64,000 nucleotides of DNA, taken from the NCBI GenBank assembly GCA_024648695.1, contig JACAVV010000028.1, positions 1 through 64,000 of the forward strand. The letters run 5' to 3'. A program made the position numbers and the translations under genes. Shown piece by piece: positions 27,495-35,115 of the stretch. Every line of letters starts with the position of its first letter. Positions within the stretch are counted from its first letter, which is position 1. Below the pieces are notes generated by a model. That model had not been told where the DNA came from, did not search any database, and saw only the letters and a program-made list of their open reading frames with translations. The stretch is from Nitrospina sp. (lineage in GTDB: Bacteria; Nitrospinota; Nitrospinia; Nitrospinales; JACRGP01).

Positions 27495-28064
27495 TCACAC
27501 TTTCGGTTGCTCATGCTCCCGGCAAATGAGTTCGGTGTCATTCATACTCAGATTTTCTTTTGTTAATTCGCAGAAAAACTTTCCTTCACCCTTTTTGGAA
27601 TTAAAACGGCACGTCCGGCACAGACCAAACGATTTCATGCCATTGGCCATTTGCATTTGCAAAAGCTGTTGCCTCAAAATCTCAGTCACTTGAGTTTGCT
27701 CGGACTTTTTTAATCCCTCCCAGAAACCTGAAACCATGGGCGATGGCAAAGATTGTTTTAATAGTTTCCGTCCCGAACCGGTAACTTTCAGATGCACCAC
27801 CCGACCATCCTTTGAATCCGGACTTTTCTGAATCAAACCCTTTTTTTCCAGGGCCTTCAGGGTTTGGGACACGGTTCCCTTCGTCAAACCAAAATAGTCC
27901 GAAACCCCCTGAGGCGTATTGGAATACCGGTTCGCCCGGCTCAAATAATACAATGCACTCAACTGGATGGGTTGAAGGTCATACTCCACCCCTGTTAACC
28001 GAGCCTCCGACCGTATCAGACTTGAGATACGTTCTATATATTCCTGAAAAAGATAAGCACTCAT
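27495..28064 (-). CDS. MarR-family regulator with C-terminal four-Cys cluster
   Basis: Winged-helix regulator of 189 aa. The MarR core lies at about 30-95, with VSDYFGLTKGTVSQTLKALEKKG as recognition region and DGRVVHL as wing. After the dimer helix comes a short C-terminal module with Cys 139, 142, 155 and 171 (GLCRTCRF, FFCELT, CREHE), fit for Zn or an iron-sulfur cluster. I chose ATG at 28064; a TTG at 28088 is in frame but would overlap the operator. It probably controls itself and the divergent cytochrome P460 gene through the two dyads at 28085-28149. Confidence 0.85.
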   Translation of the reverse strand: MSAYLFQEYIERISSLIRSEARLTGVEYDLQPIQLSALYYLSRANRYSNTPQGVSDYFGLTKGTVSQTLKALEKKGLIQKSPDSKDGRVVHLKVTGSGRKLLKQSLPSPMVSGFWEGLKKSEQTQVTEILRQQLLQMQMANGMKSFGLCRTCRFNSKKGEGKFFCELTKENLSMNDTELICREHEQPKV

Positions 28065-28084
28065 AGAAAACAAATTGTATCGAA

Positions 28085-28149
28085 TCAAAACTAGTTTGAC
28101 AAAGCATTTTTTATGCGATACTCTACTTTTAGTTTCGAGTCAAAACTAA
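28085..28149 (+). promoter_or_regulatory. Divergent promoter with two MarR-type operators
   Basis: On the plus strand TTGACA (28096-28101) and TACTCT (28119-28124), 17 bases apart, form a promoter pointing to the P460 gene. Two dyads share TCAAAACTA: site A (28085-28099, core AAACTAGTTT) overlaps the -35, and site B (28129-28149, arms TTAGTTT and AAACTAA) covers the expected transcription start. This is a typical position for repression by the adjacent MarR. Confidence 0.55.
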
Positions 28150-28160
28150 TTTAAACCTCT

Positions 28161-28458
28161 TTTCAGGACACTAGTGTCCGGGGAAAATCAAAATATTCTT
28201 TGAAAACGTGAGGCTTAATTGGGCTGTTTTTTAACCGGACAGCACGAATAAGCTCCTAAAATGGCTGTAAATGCCTGTTCCCACACTGATAAGGATTTTC
28301 AGCGATCTCAGAAAACTCTTTCAGGGGATGTAGATTCAGGTTTTCCCGGACAGCATGGATCGAAAACAGGTAACTCCTTAAAAAACAATGAAATATTTTT
28401 TAATACTGGACTATCAACCCAATGTTAAAAATTTCCCCGGACAGTAGTGATTTCAGGA
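28161..28458. mobile_element. Non-autonomous MITE, 282 bp, with 8-bp target duplications
   Basis: Terminal inverted repeats of 18 bases agree at 17 positions: CACTAGTGTCCGGGGAAA at 28169-28186 and the complement of TTTCCCCGGACAGTAGTG at 28432-28449. The element is flanked by perfect direct repeats TTTCAGGA at 28161-28168 and 28451-28458, which look like a target-site duplication. CCGGACAGCA also occurs inside at 28235-28244 and 28346-28355. There is no transposase gene, so it must be moved in trans. It lies between the MarR-controlled promoter and the P460 gene; the right duplication provides that gene's AGGAGA ribosome-binding site. Confidence 0.8.
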
Positions 28459-28467
28459 GAATAATCA

Positions 28468-28950
28468 ATGAAAGCATTTCAAAGTCTGGTTGTGGCAGGT
28501 GTATTGATTCTTTTCGCTCTTACAAGCGAAGCAAACGATCCCAAAGTAAAATATCCGGATGACTACCGTAAATGGACACACATCAAAACCATGTTAATCG
28601 AACCCGGGCATCCACTTGAGAACCCGTTTCAGGGATTGCACCATGTGTATGGAAACTGGAAAGCAGTGCAAGGATTAAAAGAAGGGTCTTTTCCCGATGG
28701 TTCAATCCTGGTCTTCGACCTGGTGGAATACAATAAAAGCGATCACACCATTCAGGAAGGAGAAAGAAAGCTGGTAGGAGTCATGGAGAAAAATCAATCC
28801 GATTTTCCATCAACAGGCGGCTGGGGATTCGAGGCGTTTTCAAAAAACTCCAAACTGCAACGTATTGTATCGGATAGAGGAAAGAGTTGTTTCTCCTGCC
28901 ACAACTCGCAAAAGGAACACGATTTCGTTTTTTCCAAACTTAGAAATTAG
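28468..28950 (+). CDS. Cytochrome P460-family c-type cytochrome
   Basis: Periplasmic mono-heme cytochrome of 160 aa. A signal peptide (about 1-22) is followed by a compact beta domain with GNWKAVQGLKEGSFPDGSI and a C-terminal heme c site CFSCH (C141, C144, H145). The layout matches the cytochrome P460 family, whose members oxidise hydroxylamine or bind NO. In P460 a lysine crosslinks to the heme; K65 or K71 might serve, but the sequence alone cannot tell. A good AGGAGA lies before the ATG. It is probably under MarR control; the MITE lengthens its leader by about 290 bases. Confidence 0.85.
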   Translation: MKAFQSLVVAGVLILFALTSEANDPKVKYPDDYRKWTHIKTMLIEPGHPLENPFQGLHHVYGNWKAVQGLKEGSFPDGSILVFDLVEYNKSDHTIQEGERKLVGVMEKNQSDFPSTGGWGFEAFSKNSKLQRIVSDRGKSCFSCHNSQKEHDFVFSKLRN

Positions 28951-29007
28951 GTGTCGGCTCTCATTAACCGGGAAGCAAAAATTTGCCCAACCCCCAATAC
29001 AAACATT

Positions 29008-29039
29008 AAGGCCGGCATCACCCTGGTTGCCGGCCTTTT
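29008..29039 (+). terminator. Terminator after the P460 gene
   Basis: A perfect 10-bp stem, AAGGCCGGCA (29008-29017) with TGCCGGCCTT (29028-29037), and a short T run follow the stop codon of the P460 gene by 57 bases. Confidence 0.85.
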
Positions 29040-29282
29040 CGGCTTTTTCATTTTTCACAAATTTAATTCATATTTTGTTCTCCGTCCACCACCCAAACGG
29101 TTAACTTGATCCCTTCCATCACTATCAAGTCGACCAAGCCCTCATTTTGTGAGTCCTCCGACAAGTCTTCCAAAAGTCACCTACCTACCAGCTCGTTTGG
29201 AAAATGCGAACAAGGCAAACTCGAACTTATTAAGATCATATCTTAAATGGGGCAAATCAGACCGTTTCCAGTTGTATTTCAT

Positions 29283-29329
29283 GAGCCGATTGTTAAATTT
29301 ATTCGGCTCAAAATATTAAATATTTTGAG
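29283..29329 (+). other. Two overlapping hairpins upstream of mtaB
   Basis: GAGCCGA (29283-29289) pairs with TCGGCTC (29303-29309). CTCAAAATATT (29307-29317) pairs exactly with AATATTTTGAG (29319-29329). The two structures share the bases CTC at 29307-29309, so they cannot both form completely. They lie about 190 bases before the mtaB start codon. The remainder of the 29040-29514 gap shows no recognisable gene, though one open frame crosses it (see rejected items). Confidence 0.4.
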
Positions 29330-29514
29330 TCAATTAAGTATTGCCACGGAGATAATTTTTTTCAATCATTTTGGTGAACAGGTTCCTTTGGGGAAACATT
29401 ATCCAAATATTTCACTGTTTAGAGGGAAAGAACAAATCCTGTTGATTCAAGTCAAGTTTCTGGACTATGATGATGATTATTATTCTTTTGTAAATTCAAA
29501 CGGATTTTCTATTG

Positions 29515-30843
29515 ATGAAAGTAGCTTTTACCACACTGGGTTGCAGGACCAATCAACACGATACGGCGGAGATGCAGACGCTTTTGGAGGAAGACGGGTT
29601 TTCCATCATCGACCCCAAAGAGAGAGCGGATATCTATGTCGTGAACACGTGTACGGTCACGCAAAAGAGCGATTACAATTCGCGGCTCGCGGTTAAAAAG
29701 TCTCTGGCGATCAATGAAAACGCGATGGTGGTGTTCACAGGCTGTTATGCGCAGATGAATCCCGAAGAAGCGCTGGCGCTTCCTGGTATGGATATTGTTC
29801 TTGGCAATAGCAACAAACTGGAAATAGCATCCGTTATTCGCAAAAAATTGTTTGGACTGGAAAACGGATTCAAGCTGGATGAGCCCTACCTTTATATGAC
29901 CGATATCAATGCGGAGAATCGGGAATTCACCACGATCCCTGTCAGTCACGCGTCTATTGGCAAAACCAAGGCTTTCATCAAAGTTCAAACCGGGTGCGAT
30001 GAGGATTGCTCGTTTTGCACCGTCACTCTTGCTCGTGGGCGATCCATCAGCGATTCGCGAGAGAATGTTTTGAACAATGTGCGCGAGGCGGTGCGTGGAG
30101 GCTACAAGGAGATCACTTTAACCGGAATCAATCTTGGAACCTATGGAATGGAAAAGGTTGTACCGGAAACTTTTTCTTCTCTGGTCGCAGACGTTGTTCG
30201 TATTCCCGGCGATTACAGGGTACGCATCAGTTCCATCAACCCGATGGAAATCGACGATGACCTGATTCACCTGATTGCCGATACCGAATCCTTGTGCCCT
30301 CATTTACACATTCCCCTGCAAAGCGGTGACGACACGATTTTAAAAGCCATGCGCCGCAATTACAATTCCGGTCAATATCGGGATGTCGTCGAGCGGGCGG
30401 TGAAGGACATTCCAGACCTCGGGCTGGGTGCTGATGTCATTGTCGGGTTTCCTGGTGAAACGGAAGCGATGTTTGAGCGCACTTTGAAGATCGTCGAGGA
30501 TTTGCCATTCTCCTATTTACACGTGTTTAGCTATTCCCCACGAAATTCTACTGACTCTGCCGAGTTGAAGAATGATGTTCCCAACGCGGTAAAAAAAGAA
30601 CGCAACAAGATCCTCACCGACCTGGCAAAAAATAAAGGCCTGCAGTTCAGGAAAAACTTTAGCGGTCAATCGTTACAGGTGCTGGTAGAAAACCAACGTG
30701 ACACCAAAACGAAGGATCTTAAAGGGCACTCAGAAAATTTCATCCCGGTCCATTTTGAAGGGGACAACTTATTGATGAATCGCCTGGTTTCCATCCGAGT
30801 CCAGGAGGTTACAGAATCCCGGGTATCGGGATGCGTCCAATAA
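29515..30843 (+). CDS. mtaB: MtaB, tRNA t6A37 methylthiotransferase
   Basis: Radical-SAM methylthiotransferase that converts t6A37 to ms2t6A37 in tRNA. The N-terminal cluster-binding domain has C10 (TLGCRTNQHD), C46 (NTCTVT) and C77 (TGCYAQ). The radical SAM motif is C161, C165, C168 in CDEDCSFC. The C-terminal 60 residues form a TRAM-like RNA-binding domain. TLGCRTNQ, rather than TxGCQMN, is typical of MtaB instead of MiaB or RimO. The ATG at 29515 follows an in-frame TTG. The 3' end overlaps the next gene by 13 bases. Confidence 0.93.
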   Translation: MKVAFTTLGCRTNQHDTAEMQTLLEEDGFSIIDPKERADIYVVNTCTVTQKSDYNSRLAVKKSLAINENAMVVFTGCYAQMNPEEALALPGMDIVLGNSNKLEIASVIRKKLFGLENGFKLDEPYLYMTDINAENREFTTIPVSHASIGKTKAFIKVQTGCDEDCSFCTVTLARGRSISDSRENVLNNVREAVRGGYKEITLTGINLGTYGMEKVVPETFSSLVADVVRIPGDYRVRISSINPMEIDDDLIHLIADTESLCPHLHIPLQSGDDTILKAMRRNYNSGQYRDVVERAVKDIPDLGLGADVIVGFPGETEAMFERTLKIVEDLPFSYLHVFSYSPRNSTDSAELKNDVPNAVKKERNKILTDLAKNKGLQFRKNFSGQSLQVLVENQRDTKTKDLKGHSENFIPVHFEGDNLLMNRLVSIRVQEVTESRVSGCVQ

Positions 30844-31634
30844 TCACACTCACCACGGATTTCGGAACCCAGGATCCTTTTGTAGGCATCATGAAAGGCG
30901 TGATTTTGTCCATTTGCCCGGACGCCCAGGTGGTCGACATCACTCATGAGATCGAGCCACAAAATATTCGGCAAGGAGCGCTCGCCATTCAGTCAGCCTG
31001 GAGCTGGTTCCCAGCCGGCACCGTTCACGTCGTGGTGGTAGACCCGGGAGTGGGTAGTGCACGGCGACACGTGGCGGCTACATTTAAAGATCACGTGTTC
31101 ATCGGTCCAGACAACGGTGTGCTGGCCCCTTCTGTTGAAGGTGGGGGCCAGTTTTTTGAACTTGCGGAGAGCAAGTTTTTTCTTAAAACGGTATCCACCT
31201 CTTTTCACGGTCGCGACGTGTTTGCTCCCACAGCTGGCTGGGTGGCGAAGGGAACGCCCCTTTCTGAAATGGGACTGGCGATCACGGACCCTGTTCAGCT
31301 ACATTTAACCCAGGCAAAAATAGACAAAACCTCCATTATCGGTGAAGTGGTGTATATTGACCGCTTTGGAAATTTGATGACCAATATTCAAGAAGCACCC
31401 CTTAGAAATCTGATGCAATTAGGGCCTCTGACGATTACAATTGGAAATCTCACTCTTCATGGCTTTAACGACAATTATGCGCAGGGAGAAAAGGGACAGG
31501 CTGGAGCCATCATCAGCAGTTGGGGTCAGTTGGAAGTTTTTGTACGTGATGGAAACGCCGCTGATATATTTGACTGCGACGTAGGGAAAGCGGTTCTTAT
31601 TAAAGTAAATCAGACAAACGAAAGCATAGAATGA
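30831..31634 (+). CDS. SAM hydrolase (adenosine-forming), DUF62 family
   Basis: S-adenosyl-L-methionine hydroxide adenosyltransferase family (267 aa), related to bacterial fluorinases and chlorinases. The N-terminal [18 protein letters not shown] and DPGVGSARR, together with FIGPDNGVL and FHGRDVFAP, are family hallmarks. Members split SAM into adenosine and methionine. A C-terminal small beta-barrel follows from about residue 175 ([11 protein letters not shown]). It overlaps mtaB upstream and smpB downstream (ATGA), so the three genes are one operon. Confidence 0.92.
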   Translation: MRPIITLTTDFGTQDPFVGIMKGVILSICPDAQVVDITHEIEPQNIRQGALAIQSAWSWFPAGTVHVVVVDPGVGSARRHVAATFKDHVFIGPDNGVLAPSVEGGGQFFELAESKFFLKTVSTSFHGRDVFAPTAGWVAKGTPLSEMGLAITDPVQLHLTQAKIDKTSIIGEVVYIDRFGNLMTNIQEAPLRNLMQLGPLTITIGNLTLHGFNDNYAQGEKGQAGAIISSWGQLEVFVRDGNAADIFDCDVGKAVLIKVNQTNESIE

Positions 31635-32086
31635 CTGGAATCAAAATCATCTGCCAGAACAAAAAGGCTCGCCACGATTATTTTATCGAGGACACCCTTG
31701 AGGCGGGCATGGTTTTGACAGGAACGGAAGTGAAAGCTTTAAGGGATGGTAAAGCCAATCTAGTAGACAGCTATGTGAGCGTCGAGCGTGGTGAGGCCTG
31801 GTTGTTGAGTTGTCACATATCACCTTACGATCCGGCACATCAGTTCAATCACGTACCGACTCGCAAACGCAAACTTCTGCTTCACAAAAAGGAAATCAGC
31901 CGCCTCATCGGGAAATCGCAGGAAAAGGGATTGAGCTTGATTCCGTTAAAAATTTATTTTAAAAATGGCCGAGCCAAACTGGAAATGGCCGTAGCCAAGG
32001 GAAAAAAGATGTACGATAAACGCGAATCGCTCAAAAAACGCGAGGCCCAAAGAGAAATCGACAAAGCCATGAAACAAGACCGTTAA
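31631..32086 (+). CDS. smpB: SmpB, tmRNA-binding protein
   Basis: Binds tmRNA and brings it to stalled ribosomes in trans-translation. The OB-fold core contains [39 protein letters not shown] and [13 protein letters not shown]; the basic C-terminal tail ([24 protein letters not shown]) enters the decoding centre. The length of 151 aa is normal. The start overlaps the upstream stop as ATGA. No ssrA gene is seen nearby. Confidence 0.96.
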   Translation: MTGIKIICQNKKARHDYFIEDTLEAGMVLTGTEVKALRDGKANLVDSYVSVERGEAWLLSCHISPYDPAHQFNHVPTRKRKLLLHKKEISRLIGKSQEKGLSLIPLKIYFKNGRAKLEMAVAKGKKMYDKRESLKKREAQREIDKAMKQDR

Positions 32087-32104
32087 CCTACCCGAAACCT
32101 CTAA

Positions 32105-32299
32105 ATGTCAGGATCAACCTTGATACCCAACCGAATCGTCCGATACTTTGTCTATCTTGGATACGCCTTTAGCCGGGGCGGGTTCACACCCTTTTCAGCG
32201 TTTCGTATCAGCCTCACCCGCTTTTATCTGGACCATTTGCGTGACAGCAAATATGTGAAGGAACCTATGGACTACCCGAACAATTACGGTATCAATTGA
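32105..32299 (+). CDS. Small hypothetical protein, 64 aa
   Basis: Short basic, aromatic-rich protein (RIVRYFVYLGYAFSRGG and FRISLTRFYLDHLRDS). It lies 18 bases behind smpB on the same strand and has protein-like composition, but no strong ribosome-binding site and no family that I recognise. It ends 21 bases before the convergent ccdA gene. Confidence 0.45.
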   Translation: MSGSTLIPNRIVRYFVYLGYAFSRGGFTPFSAFRISLTRFYLDHLRDSKYVKEPMDYPNNYGIN

Positions 32300-32320
32300 G
32301 GCCTCGATTCCTCAAAGTTT

Positions 32321-33058
32321 TCAAAATCTCCGGCCAAACATTTTATCCAGCAGTAATGTTTCAATAGGGTTAGTGCCCATTCCTGCATCGATCATTTTCA
32401 ATTCAATTGACTGTTCCCAACCTGTTGCAATCAAAATGCCAAAAATGACTAATAGCCCACCCACAGCCTTTTTGACCGCGTTATCAGGATGAGCCAACCA
32501 TTTGAGCCGGGCAGACGCCTTGCTACCCAAATAAGCTATCAACAAAATCAACAGGACCATTCCGAAAATGTATGAAATAAGATAAATCAATCCAGATACC
32601 GGGTCTGCAGGCAAGACGGTAGCCAGAATCACTGCATAGGTCGGTGAGCAACTATTGAAAACGGGTCCCAACGCCGCTCCCAGCATAGCGGTTTGCCAAT
32701 ACCCCGAATCGGCCTTTTCGGGAGGAAGCCGATGGTATCCGGTCCTTGCAACCTTAACCTGCACCCACTCCCAGGCTTTGGGAAATGCCATGAGCCCTCC
32801 GGCCAAGGCCAGGAGTAAACCGGAAAGATAAGACCAGGTTTCAGGAGGAACATCAACAAGAAGGCTGGACACTTTTAAAAGGAAGGTGAAAAGAATGATA
32901 CTTGCTGAAAGCGAACCCACCAGCACCCACAACCGCAAGTCGTTGCCCTGATTCAACATCCCCGCAATAATTACAGGCAAAACGGGAAGAACACAGGGAG
33001 ACGCCACGGAAAACCCACCTGCGATAAAAGCCACCCCTGCAAACAATACACTCAACAC
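32321..33058 (-). CDS. ccdA: CcdA-like thiol:disulfide transmembrane protein
   Basis: Polytopic membrane protein of 245 aa with about six hydrophobic segments. Two conserved cysteines lie in the mirrored sites SVASPCVLPVLPV (about residue 22) and GPVFNSCSPTYAVIL, as in CcdA/DsbD-beta proteins that carry electrons across the inner membrane to periplasmic thioredoxins. It starts at GTG 33058, five bases after the thioredoxin gene with which it pairs. The pair may serve cytochrome c maturation or disulfide reduction. Confidence 0.88.
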   Translation of the reverse strand: MLSVLFAGVAFIAGGFSVASPCVLPVLPVIIAGMLNQGNDLRLWVLVGSLSASIILFTFLLKVSSLLVDVPPETWSYLSGLLLALAGGLMAFPKAWEWVQVKVARTGYHRLPPEKADSGYWQTAMLGAALGPVFNSCSPTYAVILATVLPADPVSGLIYLISYIFGMVLLILLIAYLGSKASARLKWLAHPDNAVKKAVGGLLVIFGILIATGWEQSIELKMIDAGMGTNPIETLLLDKMFGRRF

Positions 33059-33063
33059 AACTT

Positions 33064-33642
33064 TCAGGACCTGATATCTTTGAGCAATTTAACGATGGCG
33101 CCTTCAGTTTCTCGGTACCGACCTTCCCCATAGTGGGTGTAGCGCACGATTCCATCCGCATCCACCAAAAACAAAGCCGGCCAATAACGGTTTTTGTAGG
33201 CCCTCCAGAATTTGAAATCATTGTCCTGCACCACAGGGTACTTGATTTGAAAACGTTTCACCGCCGCTTGAACATTCTCCAACTTACGCTCGTATTGAAA
33301 TTCTGGAGCATGCACACCCAAAACCACCAGTCCGCGGTCAGCATAGCGATTATGCCATTCCTTCACATAAGGCAACGTATGAATGCAGTTGACACATCCG
33401 AACGTCCAAAAATCCACCAGCACCACTTTTCCTTTCAGGTCATTCATCGACCTTATAGGATCTGAGTTGATCCAGTTGGACAAACCTCTGAACTCGGGTG
33501 CTTTGAACAATCGGGGAAGGTCGCTCGTCCTGGTCTTTAGTACTTGAGCCATGGAAGGGTCATGAGAATAAAAGGCGAAAAATGCAAAAAGGCTTGCAAT
33601 AACAATCGATATCGTTGAGAGGGTTTTTAAATTGGTAATCAT
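33064..33642 (-). CDS. Periplasmic DipZ-like thioredoxin
   Basis: Membrane-anchored thioredoxin-fold protein of 192 aa: N-terminal hydrophobic segment at about 9-28, then LKGKVVLVDFWTFGCVNCIHTLPYV with the redox pair CVNC, and the cis-proline region RYWPALFLVDADG. GVHAPEFQYERKLENV is typical of the DipZ/TlpA-like type, which in mycobacteria is fused to a CcdA domain; here the two are separate neighbours. The ATG at 33642 has GCAGGA upstream; a GTG 13 codons earlier is also in frame. Confidence 0.88.
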   Translation of the reverse strand: MITNLKTLSTISIVIASLFAFFAFYSHDPSMAQVLKTRTSDLPRLFKAPEFRGLSNWINSDPIRSMNDLKGKVVLVDFWTFGCVNCIHTLPYVKEWHNRYADRGLVVLGVHAPEFQYERKLENVQAAVKRFQIKYPVVQDNDFKFWRAYKNRYWPALFLVDADGIVRYTHYGEGRYRETEGAIVKLLKDIRS

Positions 33643-33862
33643 GGAAACTATCCTGCTTGAGTTTAAAATTTTCAAAACCACTCCCCTGGGTCGGCAGAAA
33701 CCAAGTCACCTTACACCTTGAATTTTATTTATCCCTAATTTGTGGAGCGTGAAATTTTCTGTAGCTTTGAATGGATCGCAGAAGCTTCCACTATTGATCG
33801 TAAGGGGTTGACCATTTATGATCATAGCAACAATCCATTATTATAAAAAAGGAAGCGGAACC

Positions 33863-34855
33863 ATGGATGACATACAAAAAAAACTCTGGCAAATGCTCCA
33901 GGGTTACCAACCTGCCACCATCCTTACTACGGCAAATCGTTTGAAGGTATTTGATCAGATATCAGAGGATTTTGTAGACGCCCAAACGGTTGCAAAAACC
34001 TTAGGCATGTCTACGGAACCTATGAAAAGGCTTCTCAATGCCCTGGTGGGGTTGGGTTTTGCAGATAAAGACCATGAAAACTTTCGCCTGCTTCCTGAAT
34101 ATAAAAAATTCTTAACACAGGACGGCGAACATTGCCTTCATCAATGGATCCATTTGACAGGAGAACTGATGGGGGCCTGGCAAGAGCTTCCCAGGTTTAT
34201 AGAATCGGGAAAAAACGTCACCAGCATTATGGAGATGTTGGGATCGGAACCGAAAAAAATGCGCGCTTTCACCGATGCCATGCACGATAAAGGTCTGGAA
34301 GCCACCTGGTTGCTCGCCCGCGAAATCCCTGTGGGCGAATATTCCCGCATGCTTGATGTTGGCGGCGGTCCGGGCACCTATTCCCTGGAATGGGCCAAAT
34401 TGCATACAAAGTTGAAATCCACGGTGTTCGATATTCCTCCAGTTGTGGAAATTGCGAAACAATATATCGCCCGTTATGGCCTGAAAGATAGAGTCGATAC
34501 CCTGGCCGGGGACTTTCAAAAGGATGATTTGGGAACGGGCTACGATTTGATCTTATTGGCGAATGTCCTGCACATGTATGATCCGGAATCAGCAAAGAGC
34601 CTTGTCCTAAAAGCCTTTAATGCTCTCGATTCGAAAGGAAGACTGGTCATTCACGGGTTCTGTACGGATAAAACCGGAACTCAACCCATAGAAGATGTAT
34701 TGTTCAGCATTAACATCGGATTGTTAACGCCAGGGGGCCGGGCACACAGCGTACAAGAAAAGTCGCGTTGGATTGAAGAATTGGGAATGAAAGATATTCG
34801 ACATTTCAGGGTCGATGCTATACCCACAGGTGTGATCACTGCAGTGAAGCCCTAA
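33863..34855 (+). CDS. O-methyltransferase, SAM-dependent, winged-helix type
   Basis: Small-molecule methyltransferase of about 330 aa. The N-terminal winged-helix dimerisation domain (about 1-95, QTVAKTLGMSTEPMKRLLNALVGLGF) and the class I SAM-binding domain with MLDVGGGPGTYSLEWAK, STVFDIPPV and DLILLANVLHMYD fit the acetylserotonin/hydroxyneurosporene O-methyltransferase-like family. The substrate cannot be told. The ATG at 33863 has AAAGGAAG upstream; the alternative start at 33818 adds 15 residues. It stands alone. Confidence 0.85.
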   Translation: MDDIQKKLWQMLQGYQPATILTTANRLKVFDQISEDFVDAQTVAKTLGMSTEPMKRLLNALVGLGFADKDHENFRLLPEYKKFLTQDGEHCLHQWIHLTGELMGAWQELPRFIESGKNVTSIMEMLGSEPKKMRAFTDAMHDKGLEATWLLAREIPVGEYSRMLDVGGGPGTYSLEWAKLHTKLKSTVFDIPPVVEIAKQYIARYGLKDRVDTLAGDFQKDDLGTGYDLILLANVLHMYDPESAKSLVLKAFNALDSKGRLVIHGFCTDKTGTQPIEDVLFSINIGLLTPGGRAHSVQEKSRWIEELGMKDIRHFRVDAIPTGVITAVKP

Positions 34856-34960
34856 GTATTTTCAATAATATTAATAAGTTCATAAGTAGAAATACACAAA
34901 AATGGATAAATTTATTTCTAGCGAGCATCAGCTTTTGGATTATTTTTCGGCGTACAGTAC

Positions 34961-35043
34961 GTCATCCTGAGCGTCAGCGAAGGATCTCTGGTCAAAATTT
35001 ATCCAGAGATTCTTCGTCGCCTTAAAAGGCTCCTCAGAATGAC
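34961..35043. repeat. Palindromic intergenic repeat, compact 83-bp copy
   Basis: GTCATCCTGAG at the left end pairs with CTCAGAATGAC at the right end, and GCGAAGGATCTCTGG pairs with CCAGAGATTCTTCG inside, giving an almost continuous long hairpin. The 3423-3654 segment contains the same blocks in a spread and degraded form. The family of GTCATTCTGAGCGxAGCGAAGAATCTC sequences is widespread between bacterial genes. Here it lies between two convergent genes. Confidence 0.75.
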
Positions 35044-35115
35044 AGGTTGCGCAAATTGTCTTTTTACTTTTGTACTCCTTAATAACTTTTTATTTAAGAG
35101 TGGATTGCGAGAGTC

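Noticed and set aside
28468-28950. Reading the P460 gene as proof of ammonia oxidation
   Set aside because: P460-type cytochromes also occur for NO handling, and no hydroxylamine dehydrogenase or related genes occur in the window.
29247-29696. Open frame of 149 codons before and into mtaB
   Set aside because: It crosses two AT-rich hairpins and then overlaps mtaB in another frame; the composition changes abruptly there, and no family is recognisable.
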